From Comamonas sp. (GTDB lineage Bacteria > Pseudomonadota > Gammaproteobacteria > Burkholderiales > Burkholderiaceae_C), in the NCBI RefSeq assembly GCF_009360615.1, contig NZ_SPEY01000069.1:1-45870 (forward strand): DNA of 45,870 nucleotides, written 5' to 3'. The position numbers and the translations under genes are program-made. Shown here in pieces: positions 1 to 7,902 of this stretch. Position 1 is the first letter of the stretch. Every line of letters starts with the position of its first letter. Below the pieces are notes generated by a model, which was given only the letters and a program-made list of their open reading frames with translations, did not search any database and was not told where the DNA came from.

Positions 1-1264
1 CGCCTTCCTTGGCCGGGTCGCTGAACATCTTGGCCCATTCGCGGTCGAAGTCGATCAGTTGCTGGGCCACGACCTGGCGCTCGGACGAATAGGTGTGAAG
101 CAGCTCGGGCGCACATTGCTTGCGCAGCACGGCGGCCAGCTTCCAGCCCAGGTTGAAGCTGTCCTGCATGGAGAAATTCATGCCCTGCCCGGCCTTGGGG
201 CTGTGGGTGTGGCAGGCATCGCCAGCGATGAAGACGCGCGGCAGGGGCGAGTCCGGCGTGGCCACGGCATCGGCCACATCGTCGTACTTGGCACAGATGC
301 GCTGGCCGATCTCGTACACCGACCACCAGGGCACACTCTTGACGTCGAGCGTGTAGGGATGAAGCACGCGCTGGGCGGTTGCTATCAGTTGATCCACCGT
401 GATGTTGCGGCTGGCCACGCGCTCGTCGGCATCGAGCTTGTCCATCTCCACATAAAAGCGCACCAGGTGACCGCCTTCGCGCGGAATGATGAGCACATTG
501 CCCTGTTCGGACTGGATGGCCACCTTGTAGCGCACATCGGGAAAGTCCGTCACGGCCAGCACATCCATCACGCCCCAGGCCTGATTGGCCGAATCGCCGA
601 CCAGCTGGCGGCCGATGGCCCGGCGTACATTGCTGCGCGCGCCGTCGCAGCCCACCACATAGCGGGCCTGCACGGTTTCGATCTGGCCGGCATGGGCGGC
701 ATCGCAGCGCTCCAGCGTCACGGTGACCGGGTAGTCCGCTGCGCCCTGGTCGATCTTCACATCCAGCACGCGGCGGGCGTAGTGCGGCTCCAGACGGCTG
801 GGCGAGTTGCGCATGCGCTCCAGATAATGGTCGTGCACGCGCGCCTGGTTCAGGATCACGTGCGGAAACTCGGACAGGCCGTCTTCCGTATCCTGCACGC
901 GGCCATGGCGCGCGATCCGTCCGGGCTGGCCGGGATCTGGCTTCCAGAAGGTGACGTCGTTGATCCAGCAGGCCTCCTGGAGGATGGAATCGGCGAACTC
1001 GAAGGCTTCGAACATCTCCATGGTGCGGCAGGCAATGCCGTCCGCCTGACCCAGCTCCATGGGGCCCTCCTTCTGCTCCACGATGCAGGTATGGAGATCC
1101 GGGAAGGCCGCCAGCTGGGCGGCCAGCGTCAGGCCGGCAGGGCCGCAGCCCACGATCAGGACGTCGACCTGCGACGGCACGGCCTCGGTATGGGCAAGGG
1201 CCAGCGGCGAAGCCGGAGCGATCAAGGGGTTGCCAGGACGAAAACCGTTCAGATGAAACTGCAT
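1..1264 (-). CDS. mobA: 3-hydroxybenzoate 4-monooxygenase, C-terminus cut by window edge
   Basis: FAD-dependent aromatic hydroxylase that would convert 3-hydroxybenzoate to protocatechuate with NADPH and O2 in the cytoplasm. The ATG at 1264 starts MQFHLNGFRPG, and 421 codons lie inside the window; the known family is about 640 residues, so the C-terminal third (thioredoxin-like domain) is outside. The FAD-binding GxGxxG (GCGPAG) is at residues 39-44, the DG motif (GCDGAR) near 205-210, and the second FAD motif GDACHTHSP at 351-359. The gene diverges from a MarR-type regulator with a 135-base shared region, the arrangement described for mobA/mobR of Comamonas testosteroni. The sequence agrees closely with what I remember of that enzyme, so the substrate call is fairly firm. 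Another phenol-type flavin hydroxylase is the alternative. Confidence 0.9.
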   Translation of the reverse strand, partial: MQFHLNGFRPGNPLIAPASPLALAHTEAVPSQVDVLIVGCGPAGLTLAAQLAAFPDLHTCIVEQKEGPMELGQADGIACRTMEMFEAFEFADSILQEACWINDVTFWKPDPGQPGRIARHGRVQDTEDGLSEFPHVILNQARVHDHYLERMRNSPSRLEPHYARRVLDVKIDQGAADYPVTVTLERCDAAHAGQIETVQARYVVGCDGARSNVRRAIGRQLVGDSANQAWGVMDVLAVTDFPDVRYKVAIQSEQGNVLIIPREGGHLVRFYVEMDKLDADERVASRNITVDQLIATAQRVLHPYTLDVKSVPWWSVYEIGQRICAKYDDVADAVATPDSPLPRVFIAGDACHTHSPKAGQGMNFSMQDSFNLGWKLAAVLRKQCAPELLHTYSSERQVVAQQLIDFDREWAKMFSDPAKEG

Positions 1265-1329
1265 GGAGGCCTCAAGTTCTTCAAGTACGCAGACACACGG
1301 CCTGCTCAATCAATCCGCACACATATCGT

Positions 1330-1354
1330 ATGTATGCATACCAAATGCATGCAT
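1330..1354. promoter_or_regulatory. Candidate MobR operator, inverted repeat between mobA and mobR
   Basis: Arms ATGTATGCAT (1330-1339) and ATGCATGCAT (1345-1354) match at 9 of 10 positions across a 5-base spacer. The second arm is itself a perfect palindrome, and GTATGCATAC at 1332-1341 is another. This AT-rich block lies 46 bases before the mobR start and 66 before the mobA start, where a MarR-family repressor would control both genes. Binding is inferred. Confidence 0.6.
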
Positions 1355-1399
1355 CGTATTATTCGAACCTTGAAATGCCAACCCCACCTAGGGAAAACC

Positions 1400-1918
1400 A
1401 TGACTCACCCCGTTCTGTCCAGCGCTGCCTCAGACAGCGCCAGCAGCCCCTCCCGCTTTCCGCGCCTGGAGGTGGAAACCTTTCCGGGCCATGGCATACG
1501 CCGCCTGCAACAGGTGGCCGTCGCCGTGTTCACCCAGGCCACCGAAGCCTGGGGCGTGACGCCGCTGCAATTTGCCGTGCTGCAAAAGCTGGTGCACCTG
1601 CCGGGCATCGACCAGCGCACGCTGAGCACGGAAGTGGGATTTGACAAATCCACCATCGGCGGCGTGATCGACCGCCTGGAAGCGCGCGGTCTGTTGTTGC
1701 GCCAGCACACGGCCAAGGACCGCCGCGTGCGTCTGCTGTCCCTGACGCCCGAGGGCCTGGCCCTTCTGGCCGATGCAGGCCCGTCCGTGCTGCAAGCCCA
1801 GCAGCAGATGCTGGACCCGTTGAACGACACCGAACGCGAGCAGTTCACACAGCTGATGCGCAAGGTCATCGAGCATCACGAGCAGCTCGATCCCGAGGCG
1901 CAGACACCCGCAGGCTGA
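1400..1918 (+). CDS. mobR: MarR-family regulator of 3-hydroxybenzoate catabolism
   Basis: A 172-residue winged-helix regulator starting MTHPVLSS at the ATG at 1400. The frame stays open far upstream, but that part is antisense to mobA. The MarR core is clear: a helix around GVTPLQFAVLQKL, the recognition-helix region with GFDKSTIGGVIDRLEARG near residues 80-100, and the wing with DRRVRLLSLTPEG near 110-125. MarR proteins bind palindromes as dimers and release them on binding an aromatic ligand; 3-hydroxybenzoate is the expected inducer by analogy with MobR of C. testosteroni. It is divergent to mobA, with a strong inverted repeat in the shared promoter region. The gene is followed by a rho-independent terminator. 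Confidence 0.88.
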   Translation: MTHPVLSSAASDSASSPSRFPRLEVETFPGHGIRRLQQVAVAVFTQATEAWGVTPLQFAVLQKLVHLPGIDQRTLSTEVGFDKSTIGGVIDRLEARGLLLRQHTAKDRRVRLLSLTPEGLALLADAGPSVLQAQQQMLDPLNDTEREQFTQLMRKVIEHHEQLDPEAQTPAG

Positions 1919-1930
1919 GCCCAACTGAAG

Positions 1931-1970
1931 AAAAAAGCCCCGGGCCGTCAGGCCTGGGGCTTGGCTTTTC
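1931..1970. terminator. Bidirectional terminator between mobR and phnX
   Basis: Stem AGCCCCGGGCC / GGCCTGGGGCT with one mismatch and a GTCA loop. It is flanked by a run of six A on the left, which reads as a U-tract for the minus-strand phn operon, and by TTGGCTTTTC on the right for mobR. It sits between the two convergent stop codons at 1918 and 2014. Confidence 0.8.
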
Positions 1971-2013
1971 AGGGCCGGGCTTGCGACCGGGTCTGCAAGC
2001 CCAGAACCGAGTC

Positions 2014-2877
2014 CTAGAACGGCATTTTTCCGGCACGCATCTCGGCCGCGATCTGCGCCAGCACGTCCGGCAGATCGGCCACGCTGCGCACCACGTAATG
2101 GGCTCCGGCCTTTCTGAGCTTGGCTTCGGCCACGGCGACACGGGCCTCGACCTCTTGCTCGGGCGCCCTGGCGAACTCCTCCACGCTATAGCCGACCTCG
2201 TTGCCCGACAGGCTCAGGCCCACGGTCCACATGCCTGCGCGCAGACCTTCCTCGATGCCGGGCACGGTGTCGTCCACCTTCACGCAGGCACGCACATCGC
2301 CAATGCCCAGCGCCAGCACATTGGCCAGTGCCATGAAGGGCCCGGGGCGGCCACCGGCCTCCAGCTCGTCGCCTGCCACCACATAGTCGGGCTTGAGGCC
2401 TGCGCCCTCGGCCTGCGGCAGCAACTGGTTGAGCACCTCGCGCGGGTAGCCCGAGCAGGAGCCGACCTTCAGCCCTTGGGCGCGCAGCCATTGCAGCGTC
2501 TGCACCGCGCCTGCAATGGGGGCCGAGAACTCGCCCACCTTGGCAATCTGCAAAGGCATGAAGCGCGCGTAGATGGCGTCCACATCCTCGTTGGTCGGAG
2601 CCCGGCCCAAAGCGGTCTGCCACTGCGCGGCAATGCTTTCATCCTGCAGCAACTGGTGGATATGGTCCCATTTGGACAGGCCCATGGGGCCGCGTGCCTG
2701 CGCCAGGGTGATGGTGATGCCGAAGCTGGCAAAAGCCTCGACAAAAATCTGCGTGGGCGCGAGCGAACCAAAGTCCACCAGCGTACCGGCCCAGTCGAAG
2801 ATGACGGCTTGCAGCGGCGACAGATCGGCACAGGGCTGGGACAGCTCCAGAGTTTCAGCTTGAGCGATGGCGTTCAT
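2014..2877 (-). CDS. phnX: Phosphonoacetaldehyde hydrolase (phosphonatase)
   Basis: HAD-superfamily enzyme of 287 residues that cleaves the C-P bond of phosphonoacetaldehyde to acetaldehyde and phosphate (EC 3.11.1.1). Family signatures are all present: nucleophile Asp28 in FDWAGT (27-32), the Schiff-base lysine Lys69 in MGLSKWDH, SGYP near 142-145, GDE..AGGRPGP near 169-180 and KVDDT (200-204), which supplies the Mg-binding acids. The length is slightly above the usual 265-275 because of about 20 N-terminal residues before the core. It is the last gene of the minus-strand operon, 61 bases after the iron alcohol dehydrogenase. The usual partner PhnW (2-aminoethylphosphonate transaminase) is not in this window. 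Confidence 0.93.
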   Translation of the reverse strand: MNAIAQAETLELSQPCADLSPLQAVIFDWAGTLVDFGSLAPTQIFVEAFASFGITITLAQARGPMGLSKWDHIHQLLQDESIAAQWQTALGRAPTNEDVDAIYARFMPLQIAKVGEFSAPIAGAVQTLQWLRAQGLKVGSCSGYPREVLNQLLPQAEGAGLKPDYVVAGDELEAGGRPGPFMALANVLALGIGDVRACVKVDDTVPGIEEGLRAGMWTVGLSLSGNEVGYSVEEFARAPEQEVEARVAVAEAKLRKAGAHYVVRSVADLPDVLAQIAAEMRAGKMPF

Positions 2878-2938
2878 GATTTTTTTCAGTGGTGACTTAA
2901 AGAGGATGGAAAGCGGAAACCTGTTCAGGTTCCGGGAC

Positions 2939-4027
2939 TCAGTTCAGAGAGCGAATGAAGTTGCGCCCGCGCGGGCCGCTGGCGGCTTTCTGCACCATGG
3001 CGCTCCAGGCCTCGGGCGGCACGCCATAGTGGGCCGGATCGGTGGCAACGCCCAGCCCTTGCAGAACGCTGCGCAGACGCTCGACGGCCGCGGCAGGCGT
3101 GCCGGCATCGAAGATGGAGAGCAAGGCGGCATCGGCCACCGCGTCTGCGCCCAGCGCCATCTCCAGCACCTGGGGCAGGCTGAACGAGCAGGCCAGGCCA
3201 TGCGGCACACCATGCTGCAGCGTGATGTCGTAGGACAGCGAATGCGCGAGTGCGGTCTTGGTGTTGGAAAAAGCCAGGCCGGCCATCAGCGCCGCCTCGG
3301 CCATCTCGCTGCGCAGTTGCGCGTTATCCAGATCCTGCATCAGCGCGGGGAGCGTGGCCAGGGTGCGGCGCGCCGACTGCACGGCCAGCGCCATGGAGAC
3401 CGGGTTGCGGTTCACGTTCCAGATGGATTCCAGCGCATGCGACAGCGCATCCAGCCCCGAGGCCAGCGTGGCACCGGCCGGCAGGCTGATCATCAGCTCG
3501 GCATCGATCACCGCGGCCTCGGGCCAGGTGCAGGACTGGTGCAACGAATACTTCTGGCCGGCGGCCTGATCCCAGATCGTGGCCCAGGGCGTGACTTCGC
3601 TGCCCGTGCCGGCCGTGGTGGGGATGGCGATCAAGGCCTTGTGCCCTCCCGTCCCCAACTGGCCGCCCTGCTTGAGCAACGCCAGCAGGTCGGCAAACCG
3701 GCCTGAAGGCGTATGGCAGATCAAGGCCTTGGCCGAGTCGATGGCGCTGCCCCCCCCCAGGGCCGCGATCACGGGTACCTCGGCATGGTCACGCTGCACC
3801 TGCTCGTACAGCGGCGCCAGCCACTGCACATCGGGATTGGGAGCAATGCTGTCGATCACGCCGCGCAGTTGCGCTCCCAGCAGCTGGCGCATGCGCTGCA
3901 CCAGGCCCAGGCTTTCAGCCTCGGGGAAAGTGACCAGCAGGCAGCTGCGCCTGGCCAGCAAGGCCGGTAGCTGATCGAGACTGTTGCGACCCACGCTGAT
4001 GTGCACGGGGTTGTGATAGGTCCACAC
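2939..4027 (-). CDS. Iron-containing alcohol dehydrogenase, phosphonoacetaldehyde-reductase-like
   Basis: A 362-residue group III NAD(P)-dependent alcohol dehydrogenase. The dinucleotide motif GGGSAIDSAK is at 91-100 and TTAGTGSE at 137-144. The four expected metal ligands can be placed: Asp193 and His197 in GLDALSHALE, His262 in ALAHSLSYD and His276 in HGVPHG. Its place between phnE and phnX suggests a phosphonate substrate. The best-known relatives in such settings interconvert phosphonoacetaldehyde and 2-hydroxyethylphosphonate. Oxidation of hydroxyethylphosphonate to feed PhnX, or reduction of the acetaldehyde PhnX releases, are both possible; the sequence alone does not decide. A 120-base gap with a repeat element separates it from phnE upstream. 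Confidence 0.85.
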   Translation of the reverse strand: MWTYHNPVHISVGRNSLDQLPALLARRSCLLVTFPEAESLGLVQRMRQLLGAQLRGVIDSIAPNPDVQWLAPLYEQVQRDHAEVPVIAALGGGSAIDSAKALICHTPSGRFADLLALLKQGGQLGTGGHKALIAIPTTAGTGSEVTPWATIWDQAAGQKYSLHQSCTWPEAAVIDAELMISLPAGATLASGLDALSHALESIWNVNRNPVSMALAVQSARRTLATLPALMQDLDNAQLRSEMAEAALMAGLAFSNTKTALAHSLSYDITLQHGVPHGLACSFSLPQVLEMALGADAVADAALLSIFDAGTPAAAVERLRSVLQGLGVATDPAHYGVPPEAWSAMVQKAASGPRGRNFIRSLN

Positions 4028-4049
4028 GAGAAAGCCTTTTGACGTTTTT

Positions 4050-4106
4050 TGAGCGAAATCAGCCCTTGGCGCTTATGTAACAAGCGCTGATAGCTCATAT
4101 TTTTGA
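4050..4106. repeat. Comamonadaceae-type intergenic repeat (AGCGCT/GATAGCT element)
   Basis: Lies in the gap between phnE and the alcohol dehydrogenase. It has a GCGCTT...AAGCGC hairpin (69-74 and 82-87 of the 40xx block, 7-base loop) followed by GATAGCTCATATTTTTG. A diverged copy occurs at 43080-43118. I recall this sequence style as a scattered intergenic repeat in Comamonadaceae genomes; copy number was not checked. Confidence 0.5.
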
Positions 4107-4147
4107 TTTATACAAGGACTGCGGCGCACACCGGCACCGCAGCGGAA

Positions 4148-4984
4148 TCAGTGGCGAGCGCCCTGCTGTATGCGGCTGCGCAGCCAGTTCGATGCCATGT
4201 CGGCAGCAATCACCATCACCGTGATGACGATGATGCAGGTCGCGGTTTCCTGATAGCGGAACAGCTTGAGGCTGCTGACCAGCTCGAAGCCCAGACCGCC
4301 CGCCCCCACCATGCCGAGCACGGTGGCCGAACGCAGATTGACTTCGAAGCGATAGAGCACCACGGCGATCCAGGCGGTGATGACCTGGGGCACCACGCCA
4401 AAGGCGATGATCTGCAGCTGGCTGGCACCGGCGCTGCGCAAGGCCTGCAGCGGGCCGTCGTCGATCTCCTCGATCGCTTCGGCAAAAAACTTGGCCAGCA
4501 TGCCCATGCCGTGCAGGGCCAGGGCCAGCACGCCGGGGAATGGGCCCAGGCCCACGGCCGAGACAAATACCAGCGCCAGAATCAGCTCGTTGATGCTGCG
4601 GATCACATTGAGAAACTGGCGCGTGATGCGGCGCAGCCAATGCCAGCCGTGCAGATTGCCGGCCGCCACAAAGGACAGCGGCAGCGCCAGGATCACGCTG
4701 AGCAAAGTGCCCCAGATGGCGATCTGTATCGTCTCCAGCGCCGGCGCCCACAGGCGCGGCAGCATGCTCCAGTCGGGCGGCACCGAGCGCGAGAGAAAGT
4801 CGCCGATCTGCGGCATGCCGTCCGCCAGCTCGCTCCAGCTCATCTGCGCGCCTGCAGCGCTCCAGTGCAGCACCCAGCCGACGACCAGGGCCAGCGCGGC
4901 ATAACCGAGCCAGCTGCCCCTGCCTTGCGGGCGTGCGGCCGTCCATTGCCAGCGGTCTGGCTGCTTCAGGATCTCGCTGGTCAT
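4148..4984 (-). CDS. phnE: Phosphonate ABC transporter permease
   Basis: Inner-membrane permease of 278 residues, PhnE family. The N-terminal membrane segment is at about residues 24-44 and a transport domain with five further hydrophobic segments runs from about 82 to 270. An EAA-type coupling loop (EEIDDGPLQALRSAGASQLQ) contacts the ATPase. The start ATG at 4984 overlaps the phnC stop by 4 bases (ATGA), indicating translational coupling. With PhnC and PhnD it forms a complete single-permease importer for phosphonates or phosphonate-like oxyanions. Substrate range cannot be read from the sequence, but the downstream phnX argues for 2-carbon phosphonates. Confidence 0.92.
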   Translation of the reverse strand: MTSEILKQPDRWQWTAARPQGRGSWLGYAALALVVGWVLHWSAAGAQMSWSELADGMPQIGDFLSRSVPPDWSMLPRLWAPALETIQIAIWGTLLSVILALPLSFVAAGNLHGWHWLRRITRQFLNVIRSINELILALVFVSAVGLGPFPGVLALALHGMGMLAKFFAEAIEEIDDGPLQALRSAGASQLQIIAFGVVPQVITAWIAVVLYRFEVNLRSATVLGMVGAGGLGFELVSSLKLFRYQETATCIIVITVMVIAADMASNWLRSRIQQGARH

Positions 4985-5826
4985 GGCAGACCTCCTGCGG
5001 CTGCGGCTGGCGACATCGCCCCGGGCAGCCAGTGGCCGGCTGGGGTGCTGCTGACATGCAGCACACCGCCCTGCCCTGGGGCATGTCCGGCGGGCTGCGG
5101 CTCGCCGCTGTAGATGGCGTTGAGCGCGGCCTCGTCCAGCATCGCCGGCACGCCGTCGAACACCATGCGCCCTTGCGACAGGCCGACGATGCGATCACCA
5201 AACTCCCGGGCGTAATCGACCTGGTGCAGATTGCAGACCACGGCAATGCCCAGCTCGCGCGTGGCATCGCGCAGATACTGCAGCACGCTGCGCGCGGTCT
5301 TGGGGTCCAGGCTGGCCACGGGCTCATCGGCCAGAATCACCTGCGGCTGCTGCGCCAGTGCACGGGCAATGCCCACGCGCTGCATCTGCCCGCCCGAGAG
5401 TGCCTCGGTGCGCTCATCGGCCTTGTGGGCCAGACCCACGCGCTGCAGGCATGCGTCGGCCAGTGCGATATCGCTTTGCTTGAACAGCTGCAGCACCGAA
5501 GCCAACGTGCCGACCTGGCCCAGCCGCCCCGTGAGCACATTCTTGCGTACCGACAAGCGCTGCACCAGGTTGTGGTGCTGGAAGACCATGGCCACATGGC
5601 GGGCCAGCTCACGGCGCGAGTGCCTGCGCATCAGGTCGATGCCGCCCACCTGCAGCTGGCCGCTGTCGGGCTGGTTCAGCCCGTTCATGCAGCGCAGCAA
5701 GGTGGACTTTCCCGCACCCGACAGGCCCAGCATGACCACGAACTCGCCGGCCTTCACATCCATGTCTATGCCGTGCAGCACATGGTTGCTGCCATAGCTT
5801 TTGCGCAGATTGCGGATGCTGATCAT
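4981..5826 (-). CDS. phnC: Phosphonate ABC transporter ATP-binding protein
   Basis: ATPase of 281 residues that powers the PhnDE importer. Walker A GLSGAGKST is at 34-42, the Q-loop in MVFQHHN near 80-86, signature LSGGQ at 143-147, and Walker B VILADEP at 163-169 with the D-loop SLD following. It is roughly 20 residues longer than typical PhnC: after about residue 245 comes a Gly/Pro/Ala-rich tail ending AAAAGGLP with no motif I recognise. The start codon overlaps the phnD stop by 4 bases and the stop overlaps the phnE start by 4 bases, so phnD-phnC-phnE are translationally coupled. Confidence 0.93.
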   Translation of the reverse strand: MISIRNLRKSYGSNHVLHGIDMDVKAGEFVVMLGLSGAGKSTLLRCMNGLNQPDSGQLQVGGIDLMRRHSRRELARHVAMVFQHHNLVQRLSVRKNVLTGRLGQVGTLASVLQLFKQSDIALADACLQRVGLAHKADERTEALSGGQMQRVGIARALAQQPQVILADEPVASLDPKTARSVLQYLRDATRELGIAVVCNLHQVDYAREFGDRIVGLSQGRMVFDGVPAMLDEAALNAIYSGEPQPAGHAPGQGGVLHVSSTPAGHWLPGAMSPAAAAGGLP

Positions 5827-6698
5827 TTCATCTTCCCGAGGTCCAGATTCAGCGCCTTGGCGGTCTGGCGCACCACGTCATAGGCCTGATCGTTGGTGGG
5901 CGCAAACCCGTTGAGCTCGCCACGGTCGCCCCAGGGCAGGCCCTTGATCTCGGCCAGTGCCGCAGCCACCTTCTTCTTGGTGGCTTCGTCCAGATTCTTG
6001 CGCCAGGCCATGGGCGACTCGGGAATGTCCTTGGAGCGCCAGATGACCTGGAAGTCCTCGGCCTTCACATGGCCCTTGGCGACAGCCGTCTGGAAGATGG
6101 GGTCGGCCACGGCCGCCGCATCCACCTTGCCGTTGGCCACGGCCATGATGCTGGCGTCGTGCGAGCCCGAGAAGATCACGCGGGAGAAATACCTGTCGGT
6201 ATCGATGCCCTCGCCCTTGAGGCCGGCCTTGGGAAACAGATGGCCCGATGCCGAGCTGGGATCGACAAAGGCAAAGGTCTTGCCCTGCAGCTGGGGCACG
6301 GTGCCCAGGCCCTTGTCCTTTTTGCTGATGATGATGCTGTTGTACGAGCTCTTGCCGGAATTCCTGGCCACGGGAATGGCGAAGGCCTCGGCATTGGCCA
6401 GCTGGCTGGCCAGCACATAGGAGAAGGGGCCGAAATAGGCCACGTCGATCTTGCCCGAGCGCATGGCCTCGATCACGCCGTTGTAGTCATTGGCCACAAA
6501 GGGCTTGATCTTCAGGCCGGTCTTGGCGGCCAGCTGGTCCATCACCTGCTGGCTGGCGCGCATCATGGCCTGGGCATCCTCGGAAGGAATCAGGCCCACG
6601 CGCAACTCGGTGGGCTGCTGCGCCATGACGCCGGTGGTGGCGGCAAGCGTCAGGCTGGCGGCTGCGGCTTTCAGCCAGGTTTTGCGGGTCATCGTCAT
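5823..6698 (-). CDS. phnD: Phosphonate ABC transporter periplasmic binding protein
   Basis: Solute-binding protein of 291 residues. The chosen ATG at 6698 gives MTMTRKTWLK followed by a hydrophobic stretch and a cleavage site around VMAQQ. It has AAAGG 9 bases upstream, whereas the ATG at 6707 directly abuts that site and the frame open to 6779 lacks a ribosome site. PhnD family features are visible: LRVGLIPSEDA at the mature N-terminus, VAYFGPFSYVLA in the middle, and the SSASGHLFPKAGL loop that in this family helps bind the phosphonate. It is the first gene of the operon, preceded by a 169-base region shared with a divergent LysR gene. High-affinity capture of phosphonate in the periplasm is the expected role. 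Confidence 0.92.
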   Translation of the reverse strand: MTMTRKTWLKAAAASLTLAATTGVMAQQPTELRVGLIPSEDAQAMMRASQQVMDQLAAKTGLKIKPFVANDYNGVIEAMRSGKIDVAYFGPFSYVLASQLANAEAFAIPVARNSGKSSYNSIIISKKDKGLGTVPQLQGKTFAFVDPSSASGHLFPKAGLKGEGIDTDRYFSRVIFSGSHDASIMAVANGKVDAAAVADPIFQTAVAKGHVKAEDFQVIWRSKDIPESPMAWRKNLDEATKKKVAAALAEIKGLPWGDRGELNGFAPTNDQAYDVVRQTAKALNLDLGKMK

Positions 6699-6792
6699 GG
6701 AGTTCATCCTTTGCAAGTGCGTCTGTAGAGTGCGGCTGCAGCGCCGCCGTCGCACCGTCATGGCAGTGCGTTGAAGCAAATGTTAGGGACGA

Positions 6793-6809
6793 CATATGAC
6801 TGTCATGTG
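6793..6809. promoter_or_regulatory. Candidate operator between phnD and the LysR gene
   Basis: Imperfect 17-base palindrome CATATGACTGTCATGTG, where 7 of 8 arm pairs match around a central T. Its size fits a LysR-type site, and it sits in the shared promoter region, 95 bases upstream of the phnD start and 59 bases before the LysR gene. The embedded CTGTCAT also equals one half of a PhoB box, but no good second half is spaced 11 bases away. Confidence 0.45.
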
Positions 6810-6867
6810 AAGGTTTCAGAATCAGTTTTGACAGCTTCCATAGATCAAACCTTGAGATGAAAAATGC

Positions 6868-7719
6868 ATGAGCACCGCACGCTACCGCGCTTTTATCGCC
6901 GTGGCCCAGCAAGGCAGCCTGAGCGCAGCCGCCCGCGCCCTGGGCGTGAGCCAGCCCACCGTCTCCAGCCAGATCGCCACGCTGGAGCGGCAAAGCCAGA
7001 TCGAACTCTTCCATCGCCAGGGCTATCGCATGACGCTCACCGGCGCCGGCCACAAGCTCATGACGCTGGCGCAGAAACTGCTCGCGCTGGAGGCCGAAAC
7101 CGAGTTCTTTCTGCGTGACTCGGGCCAGCTCAACCAGGGCGAACTCAAGATCGGCGCCGTGGGCCCCTTCCACGTGATCGCGATGGTGGCGGCCTACAGC
7201 GCCCGCCATCCCGGCATGAAGCTGTCGATCCGCATGGGCAACTCGCAGCAGGTGCTGCACGATCTGGAGAACTACACCACCGACGTGGCGGTGCTGGCCG
7301 GTCTGTATGACAGGCCCGGGCTGCTGGCACGCGAATATGCGCGCCACGCCATCATCCTGTTTGCCCATGTCGACCATCCGCTGGCCGGGCGCGAGCAGGT
7401 CGAGCTGGGCGAGCTGCACGGCCTGCCGCTCTTGCTGCGCGAGCAAGGCTCGACCACGCGTACCGCCATCGAAAAAGCGCTGCAGGCAGCCGGCGTCAAG
7501 CCCCGCACCCAGCTGGAGATCGGCAGCCGCGAAGCCATACGCGAGGCCGTGGCGCGCGGCCTGGGCATCGGCGCCGTGTCCGAGGCCGAATTCATTGCCG
7601 ACCCGCGCTTTCGGCCCGTGCGCATTGCCGGCGACCCGGCCAGCACCACCACCTACGTCTATTGCATGAAAGAGCGCAGCGACAGCCTGCTGGTGAAATC
7701 CTTCTGGGACGGGATTTGA
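6868..7719 (+). CDS. LysR-family regulator of the phosphonate operon
   Basis: LysR-type regulator of 283 residues. The N-terminal helix-turn-helix covers about residues 4-60 (ARYRAFIAVAQQGSLSAAARALGVSQPTVSSQI), and the effector-binding domain starts around 90 (GELKIGAVGPFHV). It is divergent to phnD, the classic position for a LysR activator of its neighbour, and matches the group of LysR proteins linked to 2-aminoethylphosphonate catabolism. The inducer is probably a phosphonate or an aldehyde from it; this is inferred from context. The ATG at 6868 follows a weak GAGATG ribosome site; an out-of-frame ATG lies 4 bases before it. Confidence 0.88.
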   Translation: MSTARYRAFIAVAQQGSLSAAARALGVSQPTVSSQIATLERQSQIELFHRQGYRMTLTGAGHKLMTLAQKLLALEAETEFFLRDSGQLNQGELKIGAVGPFHVIAMVAAYSARHPGMKLSIRMGNSQQVLHDLENYTTDVAVLAGLYDRPGLLAREYARHAIILFAHVDHPLAGREQVELGELHGLPLLLREQGSTTRTAIEKALQAAGVKPRTQLEIGSREAIREAVARGLGIGAVSEAEFIADPRFRPVRIAGDPASTTTYVYCMKERSDSLLVKSFWDGI

Positions 7720-7902
7720 ATCGCCCGAGCGCACTCCGGCAGCGCCATCCCGGATACCCCATGAAAATCCACCAAGCAAATAATTCAACACCCAACCATC
7801 CGCAGAATGCATAACACTTATTAGCCTGCCCCTCTGCCTCGTGCCGGCACCTTTACCTACCATCGTCTGCGGTGGCAGCACACGATAACGAGGAGACCGG
7901 CA

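Noticed and set aside
59..1399. Plus-strand open frame running from 59 into mobR
   Set aside because: It is antisense to mobA, which has intact FAD motifs on the minus strand. Only the part from the ATG at 1400 (mobR) is real.
6789..6806. PhoB box upstream of the phosphonate genes
   Set aside because: One half (CTGTCAT) is perfect, but the partner 11 bases away matches only 4 of 7 positions. The symmetric LysR-type palindrome explains the site better.
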